From Membranipora membranacea (Eukaryota; Bryozoa; Gymnolaemata; Cheilostomatida; Membraniporidae): DNA of 64,000 nt. The translations under genes and the position numbers were made by a program. Below the pieces are notes generated by a model. It worked only from the letters and a program-made list of their open reading frames with translations. It was not told the origin of the DNA and did not search any database. Below are positions 48,701-63,200 of this stretch, piece by piece. The stretch lies in assembly GCA_914767715.1 (NCBI GenBank), contig OU612069.1, positions 18,721,387-18,785,386 of the forward strand, written 5' to 3'. The first letter of the stretch is position 1; each line of letters begins with the position of its first letter.

Positions 48701-51150
48701 GAGTTATAGTTACATTACATGCGAAAAGTACTTACAAATGAAATGAATGAAAACAGGAACTAGAAACATGATACAAAGACGTACAAGGATGAAGAATTCA
48801 GACCATCCGTTATATAATAATCTACAAAGAAACGAGAGTAGTTATAAGTTCCTCACATGGCACATACATGATGATGAGTATGCTTCAAATGACTGAACAA
48901 TACACCCATTACGGATCAGTATGCGCTGGTGGAGAGGATTAAAGTTGAAAATTAGTATTATAGAATTTGTCATCAAATTCACTGTAACTTGAAGTTGTGT
49001 CCTCATTGTGTAAAATAAGATAATTCTCAATTTTTATAGGGTGAGTGAAACAGAGGGCTAGAGCAATAGCTGAAATAGAAACAGAAGGACCACACTCACA
49101 TTATACGATATGGCTGTTGCTGATTGTCTCAATGAGTTTATCTGCGAAAAATGGAAGTAGTATAGGTGCCAGTTCATCATGTGTACAGTGGAAAACTAGC
49201 TACCCAGTTGGAAATGGTTACTTGAGCAATTTTTTCATCAGGAGCTTCAATGGTTTTCCCTTTCTTAATTATATATTTTTGTAATTTTGGTTATAACCAT
49301 GAGCCTCAAACCTTCATTACACAGGCTATTTTCTAACCTCTGTAAAACATTAAGTTCCTTGCATATCATATGATGTTTAATTTATTTTGTCAATTCAATG
49401 AGTTTCGTTCTCAGTAAAAAATATAACAGGTCAAACATTTGAGAGATGTTTCAACAATTATTGTCTCTTGTGGAGCAATGAGCCGACGTATGGAGCAGCA
49501 TAGGTTCCTGTATTGTGCCAGGCTAGTATTGTGCATGCAACACGATTGATGAAAAAAAGTATCACAGCTAGGCCAAAAGTATTTTAGATTGGGGAGTTGG
49601 TAATGTATGAGGAGTATTTGGGGGGGGGGGCACCTGCTATGTAACGAGATATGTTCATGTCATGGCTGGGGACAAAACATCAACTTTTGTCACAAGCTAT
49701 ACATATTGGTGATGAACAATGATGAAACTTTCGGAATTATGAGCTCTTGACCTTGGCCATGAAATAAATTGTAAAATGATTGAATCAAATGGCTACTCAG
49801 TTAATCACCTAATGCTGTCAGGTCTTCAAGAAATATTGTTCTTGCTCCAATATATATTCAACTGCTTTGTGTTAACTTTATTAGTCTTTCAGTTTGTCTG
49901 CTTACTCACACCAGGGGAGAGAACGCAGCAACATTGTAATGGGCAATAGTTCATCTTGTTGCTAAGATTCATGTAAACACCAATAGCATGTACAGCTACG
50001 CTGGTCCAACTGCATGTAAATATCACTGGTTGTTGGGAAGGTTTACCTGCAAACTAACTTTGGACTATTTAGTCCTACAGAAAGTATGTGTTGAAAATCG
50101 AAAAAATCTGAGTTCAATTGAATGATTCAATAACAGACTACTGTAAGACTACTCATTTCGTTGTCTACCCCTACACCATGCCCTTGAAACTACTATTTGA
50201 TATAAATAAGGAGGTTGAATCGCTCAGGATGGTTTTTCCAGAGTTGTGCTTCTGGGCATTTAGAAAAAAGTATTGAGATACAATGTTTTAATTCAATGGA
50301 TAAAGGGTGGAAACTGCAAAATGAAACATATTCGAAGTCTATCGAAGTGCTGAGAATTTAACAACATTGACTGACGATCCTCAAGACAACAGGTATGTGA
50401 CAGTAATCCTGTTGACGTAGGCATTGCAGTTTTACACAGGTAAGTGTCTGATTCGCTAGTAGTTTGAAAATGCTGCATTTAAATGTTCTGAGATCAAGAA
50501 ATCTGGTCAGAGGGTGCAAAGTAGGTGCCTTGAGAAAATATGAGATAGTTTAACTGATTCTAATTTCTATAGATTGAAGTGTTGGTTTATAAAGCAATGC
50601 AAAAAAACTTAATCATATATATCTCGCACTACAATTATATAATTATACAATTATACGATTTATTAATAAGGTTTCGGTCGTCAGATGTATATATGCGATC
50701 GGCGATATGATACATTGTTTGATCATCACAGCAATTTTTCCAGAGAACTAATTGTTTTTCACTCATATATATGAATTTATTTTCAGTCATTTTTGAGGAC
50801 GCTTCACATGCAGTGATAGAGAAAAATATCACAACAAATAAAACAATCTGAATTGATAGACTTGATAATTCCCATGATACATCCCCCTATAGGATTGACA
50901 AATAGACTGCAGAACGATAGCTAAAATACCTCGCAAGTTTTCCTCCATCCTCTCCCCCTGAACTATGATCAAATTTGATGTAAATTTTTTTATCTTAAAA
51001 ATTTAAGGAAAAATATACATTATATTTTTAAAAATTGGGTGATCTCCACGAAAAAAAAGTATTGGTGAAAAAAGTAGACGACACCGTTGTTTCCTCTCTT
51101 ACATATCGGAGCAAACTTATATGTGCAAGCCGAATATGATTGTCCATTGT
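45800..51150. other. Gene-free stretch
   Basis: No supported gene. A GC-richer block at about 48050-48330 with an open frame (YHRGRYVKPDTGARPSKF) stands out but has no convincing splice context. A G10 run lies at about 49621-49630. Confidence 0.4.
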
Positions 51151-51183
51151 TGAATAAAAGAAAATCTTGTTTAGCATGTTGTG

Positions 51184-51922
51184 TCAGCTACAGTTGCGAT
51201 CTCCACAGTAGCAAACTCTCATAAAAGCCATTTTCCCGGTGTGAGGATTATATCGGCGCTGATAAATCGGTTCATTCTGCTCATATTGCTCAACCCCACG
51301 GCATTCTCCACACCTGAAAGTGACAAGTTCTCAATCACCAGATCTCACATAACAATTGATACAAGGTGATTTAATGCTATGGAATATAAACCTTTATTGC
51401 ATGAGGGTTGGGGGGCAGTATTTGACTCTTTTTTTACTAATCGCATCTACTGTATCTTCTATAGAATTGGACCATAAGGTTAAACACTACCAAGCGAGTC
51501 CTTGTGGCCGCTTAGAATGAATTATGGGTATGCAGATAGGGAAACTACAACTGGTATGACTCAAGCCTTTATAACTGTGGGTCAGCAATTTTAAATTGAC
51601 ATGAGTCCCACATGTAGCAGATCTGGCCAGCTTCAATAGAGCTGAATGGCACAGAAGACATTTATATAAATTTGCACTGAGTGCAAAACATTTCCTATGA
51701 GATGACTTTGGTTGCCAATAAAAGTATATAATTATAATAGAGCAGAATTCAATATAACATTCATTCAAACAGCAATTTAGACAGTTTGCATAATAATTTG
51801 CGCGAAATGAAAGATTTACAAACTTACGCGACAGCTTTGTAGTTCGGGACATAGTCCGGATATTGGCTGTAAGAATTACCCCCGTTATTGTGATCTCCAC
51901 TGTAATTCTGGTCCTGAGGCAT
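51184..51922 (-). CDS. Small CxxC protein, paralogue 2 (74 residues)
   Basis: Two exons: 51828-51922 (ATG at 51920-51922) and 51184-51313. The donor GTCGC/GTAAGT and acceptor CTTTCAG/G join in phase 2 at the same place as in paralogue 1. The product starts MPQDQNYSGDHNN, then YSQYPDYVPNY, CGECRG, YQRRYNPHTGKMAFMRV and ends CYCGDRNCS. The two paralogues share the MPQDQ start, the YSQYPDYVPNY block and nearly all of exon 2. They differ in the Gly/Asn-rich spacer and at the extreme C-terminus, where paralogue 2 has CYC for CCC. Function unknown; a small zinc-ribbon-like or redox-active protein is a possibility. The gene is intact. Confidence 0.75.
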
Positions 51923-52011
51923 AATAATCACCAGAGTGATTATATGTGATAGCTGTGCTGAGCGATGGCAGAATGAATCAATCTGACAGTTTGTAACTTC
52001 CTTTATATAGC

Positions 52012-52019
52012 ATTTAGTG
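52012..52019 (-). promoter_or_regulatory. TATA box of CxxC paralogue 2
   Basis: TATATAAA reads on the minus strand about 90 bp before the ATG at 51922, in the same relative place as the TATA box of paralogue 1. Confidence 0.5.
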
Positions 52020-52029
52020 ATATGTTTGG

Positions 52030-53570
52030 GAATTCCCAGATAATGATGAAGTTTGTTTACTTAGCCAGTGGATTTCAGTGGAGTATTGTAGTCAATGGGG
52101 GCCTTTCATAGAATACCTTACTACACAATATAGCCTTAGTTTGGTGCTCTGTGTTGACCTACATTTGCAGAAATCACACAAACAAGCTGACTTTTTAGAC
52201 CATCATATCTCAAATTTGGGGATGGGGATGCCAGTGCCCTTCCATGAGGTTGCAGTTGAAATGTGGGTGCATAGGCTCATAGTGGAAAATGAAAATCAGC
52301 ACCTTAGATTTTCTGCTGTATTGAATACAAGATAGCTCTGTTTGTTTTGATTTTACAATAGGCTGATCACTCAAACAGCTCTCTGAGGTCACAAAACGTT
52401 AGCCTGGCTTGATGTGAGCGTTTTCGGGAAGGCCTCTACTGCGATAGATATAAAATGCACTAAGAGTGGACCAATTTTCTAAAGAAGCACATCATTACGG
52501 AGCTGAAGAATCAGAGAATAATTTGATACATGAATAAAAATTGATCTACCTAGTTGTTTAAAGAATAAATTTTCTCATGCGGTTCTTTTTACAAATAATG
52601 ACATAACGACAATCTAATACAAGTTCTTGTTGACGCCGACGACCACATACATATGAAGCTGATTGTGTGTAGTAATCAGACAAAAACACATTTATTGCAA
52701 TTTAAATGTTTTATAAGCTATCGTCAAAGAACCTATATAGTTATAGGACCAAAAAACTGCTTGGCTTTGTTTGCTGAGATTATAGGCAAGCCACAACCGC
52801 AAACGTGGGACCACACCCACCAACTTGGGACCACACCCACCAACTTGTGACCACACCCTTCTGTGTCCACACCCACCAGTGACAACACCCACCCATTATT
52901 ACTCATTCCACCCATGCGCTCACCCGCCCATCAATGCATACCGGTCTAACCATATTGTTACCATTTATCAATGCTTCATAATTATGTTATCAAAAAATAT
53001 CATGTCATACGATACACAGTGCCATAGCAAGGCTGCGCCCCCACAGCTACATTGATACATAAATTGGCTGGTATGGACAACCTTTTTGACACAACAAAAT
53101 TCTTCAAATCTTATGATGTACGTTTGAACCAATAAAATAAATATAAATCGGGAGTGCCATAAAATTATTGCGCATTGGCAAAACAAAGTGAGGAATGGCA
53201 GCATTAGTCAGGATTGAAGCATTGATTTTAAAAGATGTGTTGAAAATTTATTTCACACGCTAACATTAAAGTAGTTTGCTTGGAGATCGCAGAAAAGAGT
53301 CTGTTAAAAAGAGGCTAAAGGACGGAAGATAAGAATGTACAGATAACATTGAGTAAGGATGCCGGGTTAAAATATCTACAACACTACAAACTTTTCATCT
53401 ACAGCCGCAGCAGAACATAACGCCAAAAAAGTCAAGCAAAGAAAAATAATTTAACAAAATATAAAGAAAAAATTATTCTACACTCTAATCGTATCACGCT
53501 CATTGTGTCATATTGAGTCAGAAATACTGGAGAAAAATTTGTTTTGCAAACCCTTACAAGGCTCTCTCAC
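52030..53570. other. Intergenic stretch between CxxC paralogue 2 and STXBP4
   Basis: It holds the CCACACCCACC minisatellite and no supported exon. The open frame at 52078-52335 on the plus strand lacks features of a real protein. Confidence 0.4.
52807..52866. repeat. Short 20-bp tandem repeat
   Basis: The unit GGGACCACACCCACCAACTT occurs twice exactly (52807-52846) and is followed by a third degenerate unit and further CACACCCACC words to about 52915. Non-coding minisatellite. Confidence 0.8.
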
Positions 53571-53578
53571 CGGATTAG

Positions 53579-54238
53579 TTAGTATATTCTCTTGGTCTGG
53601 GGACCACCTTGCCTCGTGATTGGATGGTGCCAACTGGTCTCCTGTGTCACATGACTAAAATAAGAAAATAAGATAAGATAATCTAATTTGTAATAAGCAT
53701 CAGAGATGAGGCGATACTACTTAACTGTTAGGTTTAAAATCAAATGCTTGTGGGAATAAAACTGTTGAGATACCTGGTCGTTTTGCTTATGGCACAATTA
53801 AAACTTCATCTACCCCTCTTGTAATAGTGGTTTAAAACATGGTCAGAGTCCCAAATGTTATGTTATGTAACGTATGCTTTATAAGGGTGTACTGCCTGAT
53901 TATGTCTAATAGAAGAGTAAATATCAAATCAAATTGATTATGCACAAGCGGTAGGCCTATTTTAATCAACACAAAAGAGGCTAGGTATGACCTCATATCG
54001 AGGAGTGCCAGCTATATATGGGTTCATTACACAGCAAAACATGTGAGCTTATATTTAATCTATTAAACATGAGTGCCACCATATTTAAAAATGACATTGA
54101 CATGACGTTTTTATTTTTAATTTGATGTAATTCGCTGTGCCAAATAGGTGGGTAAAAAGTCATCAGATGACAAATCTTACTTGATGTAATATTTGGACCC
54201 TTCCTCATCAAAGCACTCTTCCCATCCGAAGGGTAGGG
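53579..54238 (-). CDS. STXBP4: WW domain exons of STXBP4
   Basis: Exon 54181-54238 supplies the first Trp and the aromatic block (FGWEEC, KYYI). Exon 53579-53654 supplies NHVTQETSWHHP with the second Trp and Pro. The intron interrupts the domain in phase 2. The stop is at 53579-53581. Both signature Trp residues are intact, so binding of proline-rich motifs should be possible. Confidence 0.9.
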
Positions 54239-57200
54239 CTGCAAGATATGAAAATAGATTAAAACAGCGATGTTATGGAAGCCATGTGCAGAGGATCGTT
54301 GCAAACTCCACCAATGTCAGCTAAAAAAGATGTGGAATGCTGTGGAAAAAGAGAGTCATGACTTGCCGAATCCAATCAATGGACTTTAGAGTGTTTTGAT
54401 AACAAATTTGGTATTTGTTTTGTGCAAAACTTCCCCTTGCATTCTCATCTCCACTACCTCATTGGAGGAGGTCACGTCCAATAAAAAACGTTAACACGAC
54501 AGAAATTTGTTTTTAAGAATCAGTGGTGATTCATTCCTTTTTGTGAGTTGAGAAGAAAGACTCACAGCCAGAAGGGAGATTTATAGAACCTGAATTTTGT
54601 GACCGCTAAACCACGCTTTTCAATCACAAAGACAACCAATCCATTCTACCTAAACCTCTGGTATTGGTCAAAATAGCACTCAGTACAAAGAAAAAACCCA
54701 AACCAATTTTTTCTCGGATGTAAACAATGCTGATGAATTATGACACCAAGGAAATATTGTAGTATTAATATACTCAATGCCTATTAAAAGAGGTTTCAGT
54801 CAGTCGTCATGACAAAGACATATCAGAGGAGTCTTTTTCAGGTTGATGACTTTCAAGATGCCATAAAGGATACCTAGGAACTGACCACAGTCTCAGAGGT
54901 TCATTTAGAAGGCAGCACCTGCCCCTTATGTTTAATGTACACTATGTATATAAAATCTATTGATAATTCCCGATGAGTCATGGAAAACTCCCTCTATTCT
55001 ACTGAATGATGACTCATAGATAATCAAACTTAAACTATTCTTCTCAGCAAGGATGACATTGTTCGCTCAATGTGCAATTTTTGTCATTCTCATTGGACAA
55101 AATCTGAACAGCTGCGGAGATTATGACAAGCAAAATCATTATTATTTGATTAAATCAATATCACATACCGAACTTGGTGATGAAAGAATGATAACAACAA
55201 TGTTTTTCATCGTAACAATTTTTGTCCTATTGTGCTTACAGAGCATGTGACTAATTATGCTCATTTTTCATTTATATCAGTATGGCATGTTCTCGTGATA
55301 AATACATCCTGCACTTAACTTAAGTCATTTGTAAACTCTTTCTCAAGGCCAAGGTGTCATCGCCGTTTAAAATACGAGAGGGAAACAAGTATTCAGTTTG
55401 AATTGGTTTGCATATTAATCGCCTGAATTTAGCTCGGTTCATTGATAGTGACAGTCCATCATTGATATGAAGGGATGCTGCCATCAAATTGGTGGACAAA
55501 ATCTAAGCACATAAACCAAAATTTTGATCTGTTTGGATAAAACTTGACCGTTGCTCAGGGTATTTCTGGGCTGAAAAAAAATTTTCTCTTCATAACAACA
55601 GATCCTTAGCCTAAACTGCAGGTCTTCCTTTCACCGGCCTGATGAACAAGGTATGGTCAGGCTACTATTGTAGCCTACTCCGCACATGCAGCATTACTAA
55701 ATAACACAATCTCTGACGATACCCTTTTGTGATATTGTACCCAAATAATTGTCGGGGAAACTCATGTTACCATGCAAAATCAATCACACTTACGATCTCG
55801 TTCCAGGAGAGTTCTGACAAGAGACATCATATCAAGAGATTCAGCAGCCATAGCGTGAGGCGTCATCCTGGTGTTGTCTCCTCCCAATGATCTCCCTGAC
55901 ATCGTGTCATGTACATGCTGACAATAATCTACAAAATATATGTTAGATACATTGGTTATGATCGCACTGAAATTTGAGCACTAAACATGGACCCCGACAA
56001 GGTTATAGACAGGATAATGGGTGTCTCTAGAGTAACGAGCCCCACTTACCTAGCAGTTTCTGTGTAGCCACTTGGTAGGTCTTCCGGCTCTCTTCTGATT
56101 TCCTCAGCTGGGATCCCATGACGGCAAGTTTCTTCCTTACAGCTGGACTCTCCTGGAAAGAAAAGTTTGTAGAAAAATACTTAGAAGCATGTCAATAATG
56201 CAAAGTGTGTGTTCGCTTCCAGCTTTGCAATCGATGTTATGGACAGCAACATAGTTTTGGTAACAATATTGAAGGTTTTTGTAGTATAATGGGTCACCCC
56301 GACAATAGAAGACCTCGGTGACATAAAAATTTCCTTAAAAATTAGTTTAGATGGCTCCTACGATTGTCCCATTGTCTTCCAAAGGAAATTAGAATAGGGA
56401 GATCAAGTCTTTTAGATATCAAGGACGTTATTTAACGCGGAAGGGAATTGAATACCGATCAGGGATGAATGAGGTGATTAGACATTCCAGGAGTTCTAAA
56501 CATTTCAAGAGGTTACAGAGCATCATCATCACACGAGCTTATCAGACATTCCACTGACATGAGAATGCTCAGAAATGATAAGTTTCTATTGAGCGATTGG
56601 TATTTAAACATCCGACTTGACATTAGTCCTTTGTTCAAGTGTATCGCAAAAGGATAAGCCATCTCGGCTTTCGTGATGAGAATTTTGGGAATGTCAAAAA
56701 TTCATTGAGTGTTGTATCCTGTTGCAAGCTCATCCTTACATATGTACACCGATTCAAATAGGGTACATGACCAGGAGCAATGACTAGCAGGCTCGCTAAT
56801 GGCCGAAACCCACCCGTCTCTCCGTGTTGGCAATGCTTGCGTGCTGGCAAATCATTGCTCAGTGTCAGGGGTGTTCAAGTTCAAGTCCCCTAAATGGAGT
56901 ATCTGTGACTGTCTAACTAGCCCAAGCACCCTATCGCTATATAATTACACTAGAATTCATTCATACCATTTGTTTAGCCTCATTATCTTTCAGTGTTTTG
57001 ATCTCATCCTCGAGGCCGGCTATGAGACGCTCAAACTCCTGCTCTTGTTGGCTTGCCATCTTCTGACTCTCTGAGGCTAGCACAAGTTTTTCTTTGAGTA
57101 ATACAGTCTCATCTAACGCTTGCTGAGCTTCCTGGAAATACATAGATATAAAAATATATTCAGCGGAACATGATAGTGGTGTGTCATTAAATAAATCCTC

Positions 57201-60200
57201 CAAATTAAAGTCACACGTATTGGCCACTTAAAATTTCATGTGTTACAAATCTTGTTGAATTTGCGAGTTGTTACCACCTACCGATATTTATCATAAGTAA
57301 AAGTTAATTCTTATTTTCAATTGGATTTCACTTTTAGGAGTTTTCACTTTTGGCTATATATAAGTGTTATTGATAGATAAACAAAAGATTGGAAATCTCA
57401 TTTTCCAGGAAGTTAAACTACTGCTGCCACAGCTGGGCTTTGCCCAGCATAGCCACCAGTCAAAAATTTGAATAGAGAGTTGCGGCATCAAAACATCTAG
57501 CCAGTAGATTTGCATGGAGTTATATGAGCTCTCAAAATGTAGGGAGTATCTTCTTCCCCAGCCATCCACCATTAGGGATGACAAATGTTGTTGTTGACCA
57601 ATCAGGTGCCTTATCTAGCTGAGATCCAGCACTAATAAAAATGTTGGATCTCAGCTATATTTTAAAGGCACCTGATTGGTCAACAACAACATTTGTCATC
57701 ACTAATGGTGGATGGCTGGGGAAGAAGATACTCTCTACATTTTGAGAGCTTATATAAGTCCATGCAAAGCTACTGGCTAGATGTTTTGATGCCACAACTC
57801 TCTATTTAAATTTTTGACTGGTGGCTCTGCTGGGCAAAGCCCAGTTGCGTCAGTAGTGGTTTAAGGACAATCCCAATCACATAATTGGGTTTTCAAAGGT
57901 CCAAAACATGGTCGTAGTCAAATCATCCAATAAGTTCAATGTGGACTATTCTTTCCAGCATACAAAAATAATGTGAAAGGTATACTCTCCACACTTCATA
58001 GTATGACTCACTGTTCTGAATTTATGGAGATCTTTCTCTGAGGTGTTTGTTAGTTGTATCTGCTCGTTGAGTTGTTTGCTCAGCCCATGAATCTGTTTCC
58101 GCAGGTTGAAATTCTCTCTCTGTAATTGTTTAATCTCATCAGACAGGTCGCGGGTCGCCATCGCAGCAGTATTTGTAACCTACAATCAATGTTAACAGAA
58201 CACACATGACTTACAGAGCAACAGAAAGATCTTTTAGTTCTAATCCCAATTCAGATTTTATTTCGAGACATCGCCCTCTATTATTATACATTCGTTTCAT
58301 ATGGAACTACCTTTTATCCCTGGCCGAATGTGTGGAAGAGAATATAAATCATATTTCTGGAGATCTGAGAAAGATACTCTCAGGTATATCAGGTTCTAGG
58401 CGTCACCATTGATCACATATGGCTAGTTTACAGGTGATCCTGGGTTCAAATCCCAACAGGGCTAATTGATTTTCTTGGAAAGGAAATGCACTACGTTTTT
58501 GTGAATCCATGAACACATGAAGGACAAAAGATCATGAGAGATGAGCCGAAATGGTTTGAATCGGCTGTCATTTGACTCTGAGTTATTGTGCGAGCCAGTC
58601 AAATTTTCATTTGACCAAGATCATAGGGTCTAGATCCAATTTTATCAATTAAACCTGTATTGTCAGTTGTATCCTCAGTGTGTAAAACCCTGCATATTTG
58701 AATGAGGGAGAGATGACGGAAGAATACCAATATTAAATTGCATACATATATAATGATGGAATACTTGACACTATGATTGGTTAGGATCAGCTTGACTTAT
58801 TGCCGACATAAAACATAAAGTTGGGTCTAGTTGCCTGCAACTGAAGTTGCCCCCTTCTGAAGAACCATTTGTCAGTAGAAGGGAGCAACTCTCAATGTGG
58901 GGAAACTGGATCAAACTGTCCTTATATACATTGAACAGCGAGGGGTAAAAGCACACAGAAAGCAGCTCACATTGAGACATGTTCTAACCTCTAAATCACT
59001 GAAGCTGTCAGATATATCATGGGTAGATTGGGTGAATAATGTGTCATTACTGAGGTCAGCATGCAGTGCAGGCTAGAATAAAACGAGTATCAGTAAAAGA
59101 GGTGACAAAGATATAGCAAAGCGGTGACCGACAAAAAAATAACCGAATATCATTCCAGGTTCAAATTATATTGACATTGATTTTGGGATGTAACTATACG
59201 CCTGTCCGTCACTACTTTGATGTTTGATGTCTTAGCGCAATGGTGGTATGTGTAAGAGGTAGGTAGTGGTTATATCAAATCCCTCTTTATTAAAATGTGG
59301 TTTGATAGCAAAATCGGTGTGGATGCAATGTGCTTCATATCATGAGGATATAAAGTACAAACTGGCATGCAATTGTTAAACGTTTATGCACACTGTGTAC
59401 AAACAGTGGGTCAGATGCAGCATGGCTCTATATGTAATAGCCAGACTATACCAGTTTGAATACGTTTGACTATAATTATAGTATTTTGGAAAGTGAGCAA
59501 GATTGAAATTCTGCACATTTGGACAACTAAAATTAACGATATCAAGTATCTCTAATGATGACTAAAAATCTGGGTAAATCTAAGATGTAAAGGTTGTCAA
59601 ATTTGCCAACATTAGAAGTTGCCAGCCTCCTCACTTAGTGTCAGCTAGCCAGTAGAACCAGAGCAACTTGAAATGTAGTCATGTTGCATTGTGCTTGATC
59701 GAAGATTTACACAACACAAGGTCATCCACAAAAAATGCTCAAGTGTTTTTTAATTGAAGGGAGCTCAATGATTGAAGAACCAATCTTGCTTACTTTTATA
59801 TAGTCTCATATCAAGATGTTTGAAGTCTGAGGATAAGCTAGTACTAGCAGGGGTTCGGTTGCAAGCCAAATGAAATTACAGCTGCAGAGTCACAAACTAT
59901 ATCTGAACATAAAAAATTCTATAAGGTGGATATATAAAAACGCAAGACAACCACATAAGTGTGTATCTTACCCTAGCGGCAGCACCATGCCTGTGTTTCT
60001 GAGTGAATGTAGCCTGTGTTTGTTCAGGTTCAGCCGGGTGAAGCACTGGTACGTCCCAGTGTTTGAGATCTTCATGGAATAGTTGTTTGGCCATTTGTAC
60101 AAACTGAGCATAGCTGACAAATCCCTGACTATCAGCCTGTAGAGAGTGCCTCAGATGGGCCTGCCAATAAAATTATATGAGTGATTAAGCAAAGTAACAA

Positions 60201-63200
60201 GAAGCGGACAGTGGAGTTGAGGACAGTTGGAACACTATATATGGATTATGGCCAACATCAAAGATAACAGCCACATTTGAATCTGAATCTCTACATTACA
60301 TGGTTAGAGATGTAAAAGTTTGTGGCTGGTGGTTCTGCTCAGATATGAACATACTAAAATATATTGCTGCTTTCGTACCAGAGGGAGTTGAGGTTTGATT
60401 TGAGATCGGAATACTGATAAAATGCTTTCTAGCATACAATTCAAATCAATGCAAACATACGGTAATAAAATTTCAGTTTTTTCCCTGTAACACAGATATA
60501 AAGGAGACATAAAACGTATTGTGTTTACATCACAAAAGATTGCACGAGCTTACTACTAACAAATCTATTAACTATTGCGATTTTTTATCTTCAAAGAAGC
60601 AGAATAGAGGTTTCTAAATCTTGCAGGTAAATTTTTTTTGTCACACCCCAAAACAAAATATTTAACACGATATCACATAGGCCTACCATCTGTTGTTCTG
60701 TGGGATTGACTCCGAGAAACCTGATAGCTGTTTCAAGTCGGTCAAAACTACACCTCATATCATGTTGTATACCTATACGATTCGTGGAAGACTGCTGTGA
60801 ACCTGTGAAATGGATATCATACTTTACGGGGCAAAACATCATATTCACATCTACATATACAAGATGTACAATGTAAAAGGTATATACCACGCAGGCCTAC
60901 AATGTATGAGACTTTTCCAGTCTAATTTTTCAATTTTGTCAGACCCTGATTATCACATCATCAGGACAACTTGCTCTGTCAGATGCATCTGCATATGTAT
61001 ATATTAAATTACTGCTGCCACCCAAGGAAATATGTTCTCTTTGAGTTCTGTCTAGGTCTAAGATAACTAATTGACTTTAATCTCATAGTTGTCTCCTAAT
61101 GGGCAAATAATCTGCACAAACGGATTGTCAAAATCAGGGTATGCAATTGATGCACTAGGTGATGGCATCATAGTTTTTTATTTAGTAAGACAGTAACTGA
61201 GTCACTAATTCAAATTCACTTTCATGCTTTTTAAATTTATTTGCCCATTAGGTGAAAAATCTTAAATGGCAGCCTCATGATGTTATTCCTGAGCTCTACA
61301 GAAGTCAATAACCACATATTTGCCTGAGTGGCAGCAGTAGTTGAAGGATATACCACAGTGTCCAAAAATGGTCTAAACATGAACCATACATTTGTGTTTA
61401 CATCAGTATCTTCAGTGTACAACAAATGGTGGAAAAGAAAATATGAACTGGTTTGTGTATAAAGCTGACCCCACATGACTGGTATTACCAAGCATGTGTT
61501 TACATTGTCTCTGCTTGACACTTTCAACGCTATGCACTAAGACTACTCACCTGGATGCATTGACTGCTGAAGCTGTCTGGCAAATAAGCTGTCTGATTGT
61601 AAGTGATTATTAGCTGTTAAATGATTGGCTGTTCGGCGATTCAAAGAACCAGCAGGAGTTGCCATCCCTCTTTGTTGATTCGTATCTGAAAACAGACATA
61701 ATGACATAGGTGCTAATAACATAAAGGTAAATTGATGACATAACCAGTCTTTATGATCTTCATTGTTGCTGTGAAGACTAAATCAGAGGTGCGACTTTAT
61801 ACATCTAATATAAAATCTTTGTTATGTTCGGTTTAAGTAACACAACCTTCTAAGTCAGATGAGGCAGTGATTTTTGTTGGACACGGTAAAGGCGCAGTTC
61901 CTCTGAAATTGAAAATATTTTGATTGATCAATGTTGTCACTCTATTGAGAAAATTAAGAATTATAAGTCTATGTTATGATCCATGTTACATCATGCTCTC
62001 AGCGATATGTAAAAATGTTGTGTTTGGAGGTGGCGGTGCAGAAACAAACTGGTTCAAGATAAGATGCAGCAGTGGAACAAGACATTAACATTCATATCTA
62101 AAGTGGGCCAGTATCCAAATTTTGTATCTTTTGTGTTTAGGGTAAAATATTAACTGGCTGGCAAAATGTTCAATCCTTCATTTAACATGCTAAAGGCCAC
62201 ATTCCATGTCTGTGATCTCTTATGAGAAAGAACAAAACCACAATGTCAAAGATTTGAAGATGATGGGTTAAGAAATTTGACACAAAAAATGCAATAATAT
62301 TATTCGAGAACAGTGATCAATTCATTAATTTATGTCATGCAAAAATTGAAGACTTCCCAAAGACCAAAGCATGTGATATTCAGGTAGTTACCTATGATAT
62401 AGCTGTGGCTCAGTCCCTGAGAAGTGCAACACAAGAAACAAGCACTTCCAGGAGACTGTGACATCATAATGTAGAGAATGGTAGAATGATAGAAGGCACT
62501 ATTTCCTCCATCAATATTTCATGCCAAGTAGAGCATTGAATTTTATTACCATGCAAATCTGACACAACTTTATCATAAAGAACTGCTTGACCATAACATG
62601 CTTTAGTCTTTGGGTAGCCTTTAAAGATGAGAAGCATGCAGACCTTTGGCTGTGAGATCATAAGGTGTACTACTAGCCATACCACCAGTGGCTCCATGCA
62701 GCTGGGAGGGTGAGAAGAAGTTGGCTAGCCTCTGAATTTCCTGTCTGTTACCAGAATTATGGCTTGGAGATCGAGTTAATCCTGAGTTATTCATGACTGG
62801 TGGGGAGACTGCTGATTGGTTGGTTTGTGGTGAGGTCTGCTGGGATTGGCTGGGATCAGTAACAACTGTCTCTGATTGGTTACTGTGCTCTGATTTAAGG
62901 GTTCCTTCAGATGATCGGGTAGTGTCCTAAGAGAAGATACAACAGGCCACGGTAAATAACCAATCAATTGAGACAATGAAGGCAATGGATGCTGAGTGCG
63001 ACAGCGTTTTGATTTACGGACATTGTTTAATTATACTTTCTGATTGGATAAATCATTATGAATATGTAAATGCAAATTTGTGTTTGGTAAGTGCAAAGCT
63101 TTCACATACAAGAAAATTAATTTAAGAAGCACACAACACCTGTTTACCAGGTATCATGATCTAACCAGAAATTAACTACATATCAATATTAACAAGATAC

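Noticed and set aside
52692-52915. Minus-strand frames rich in Gly, Val and Trp
   Set aside because: They come from reading the CCACACCCACC minisatellite.
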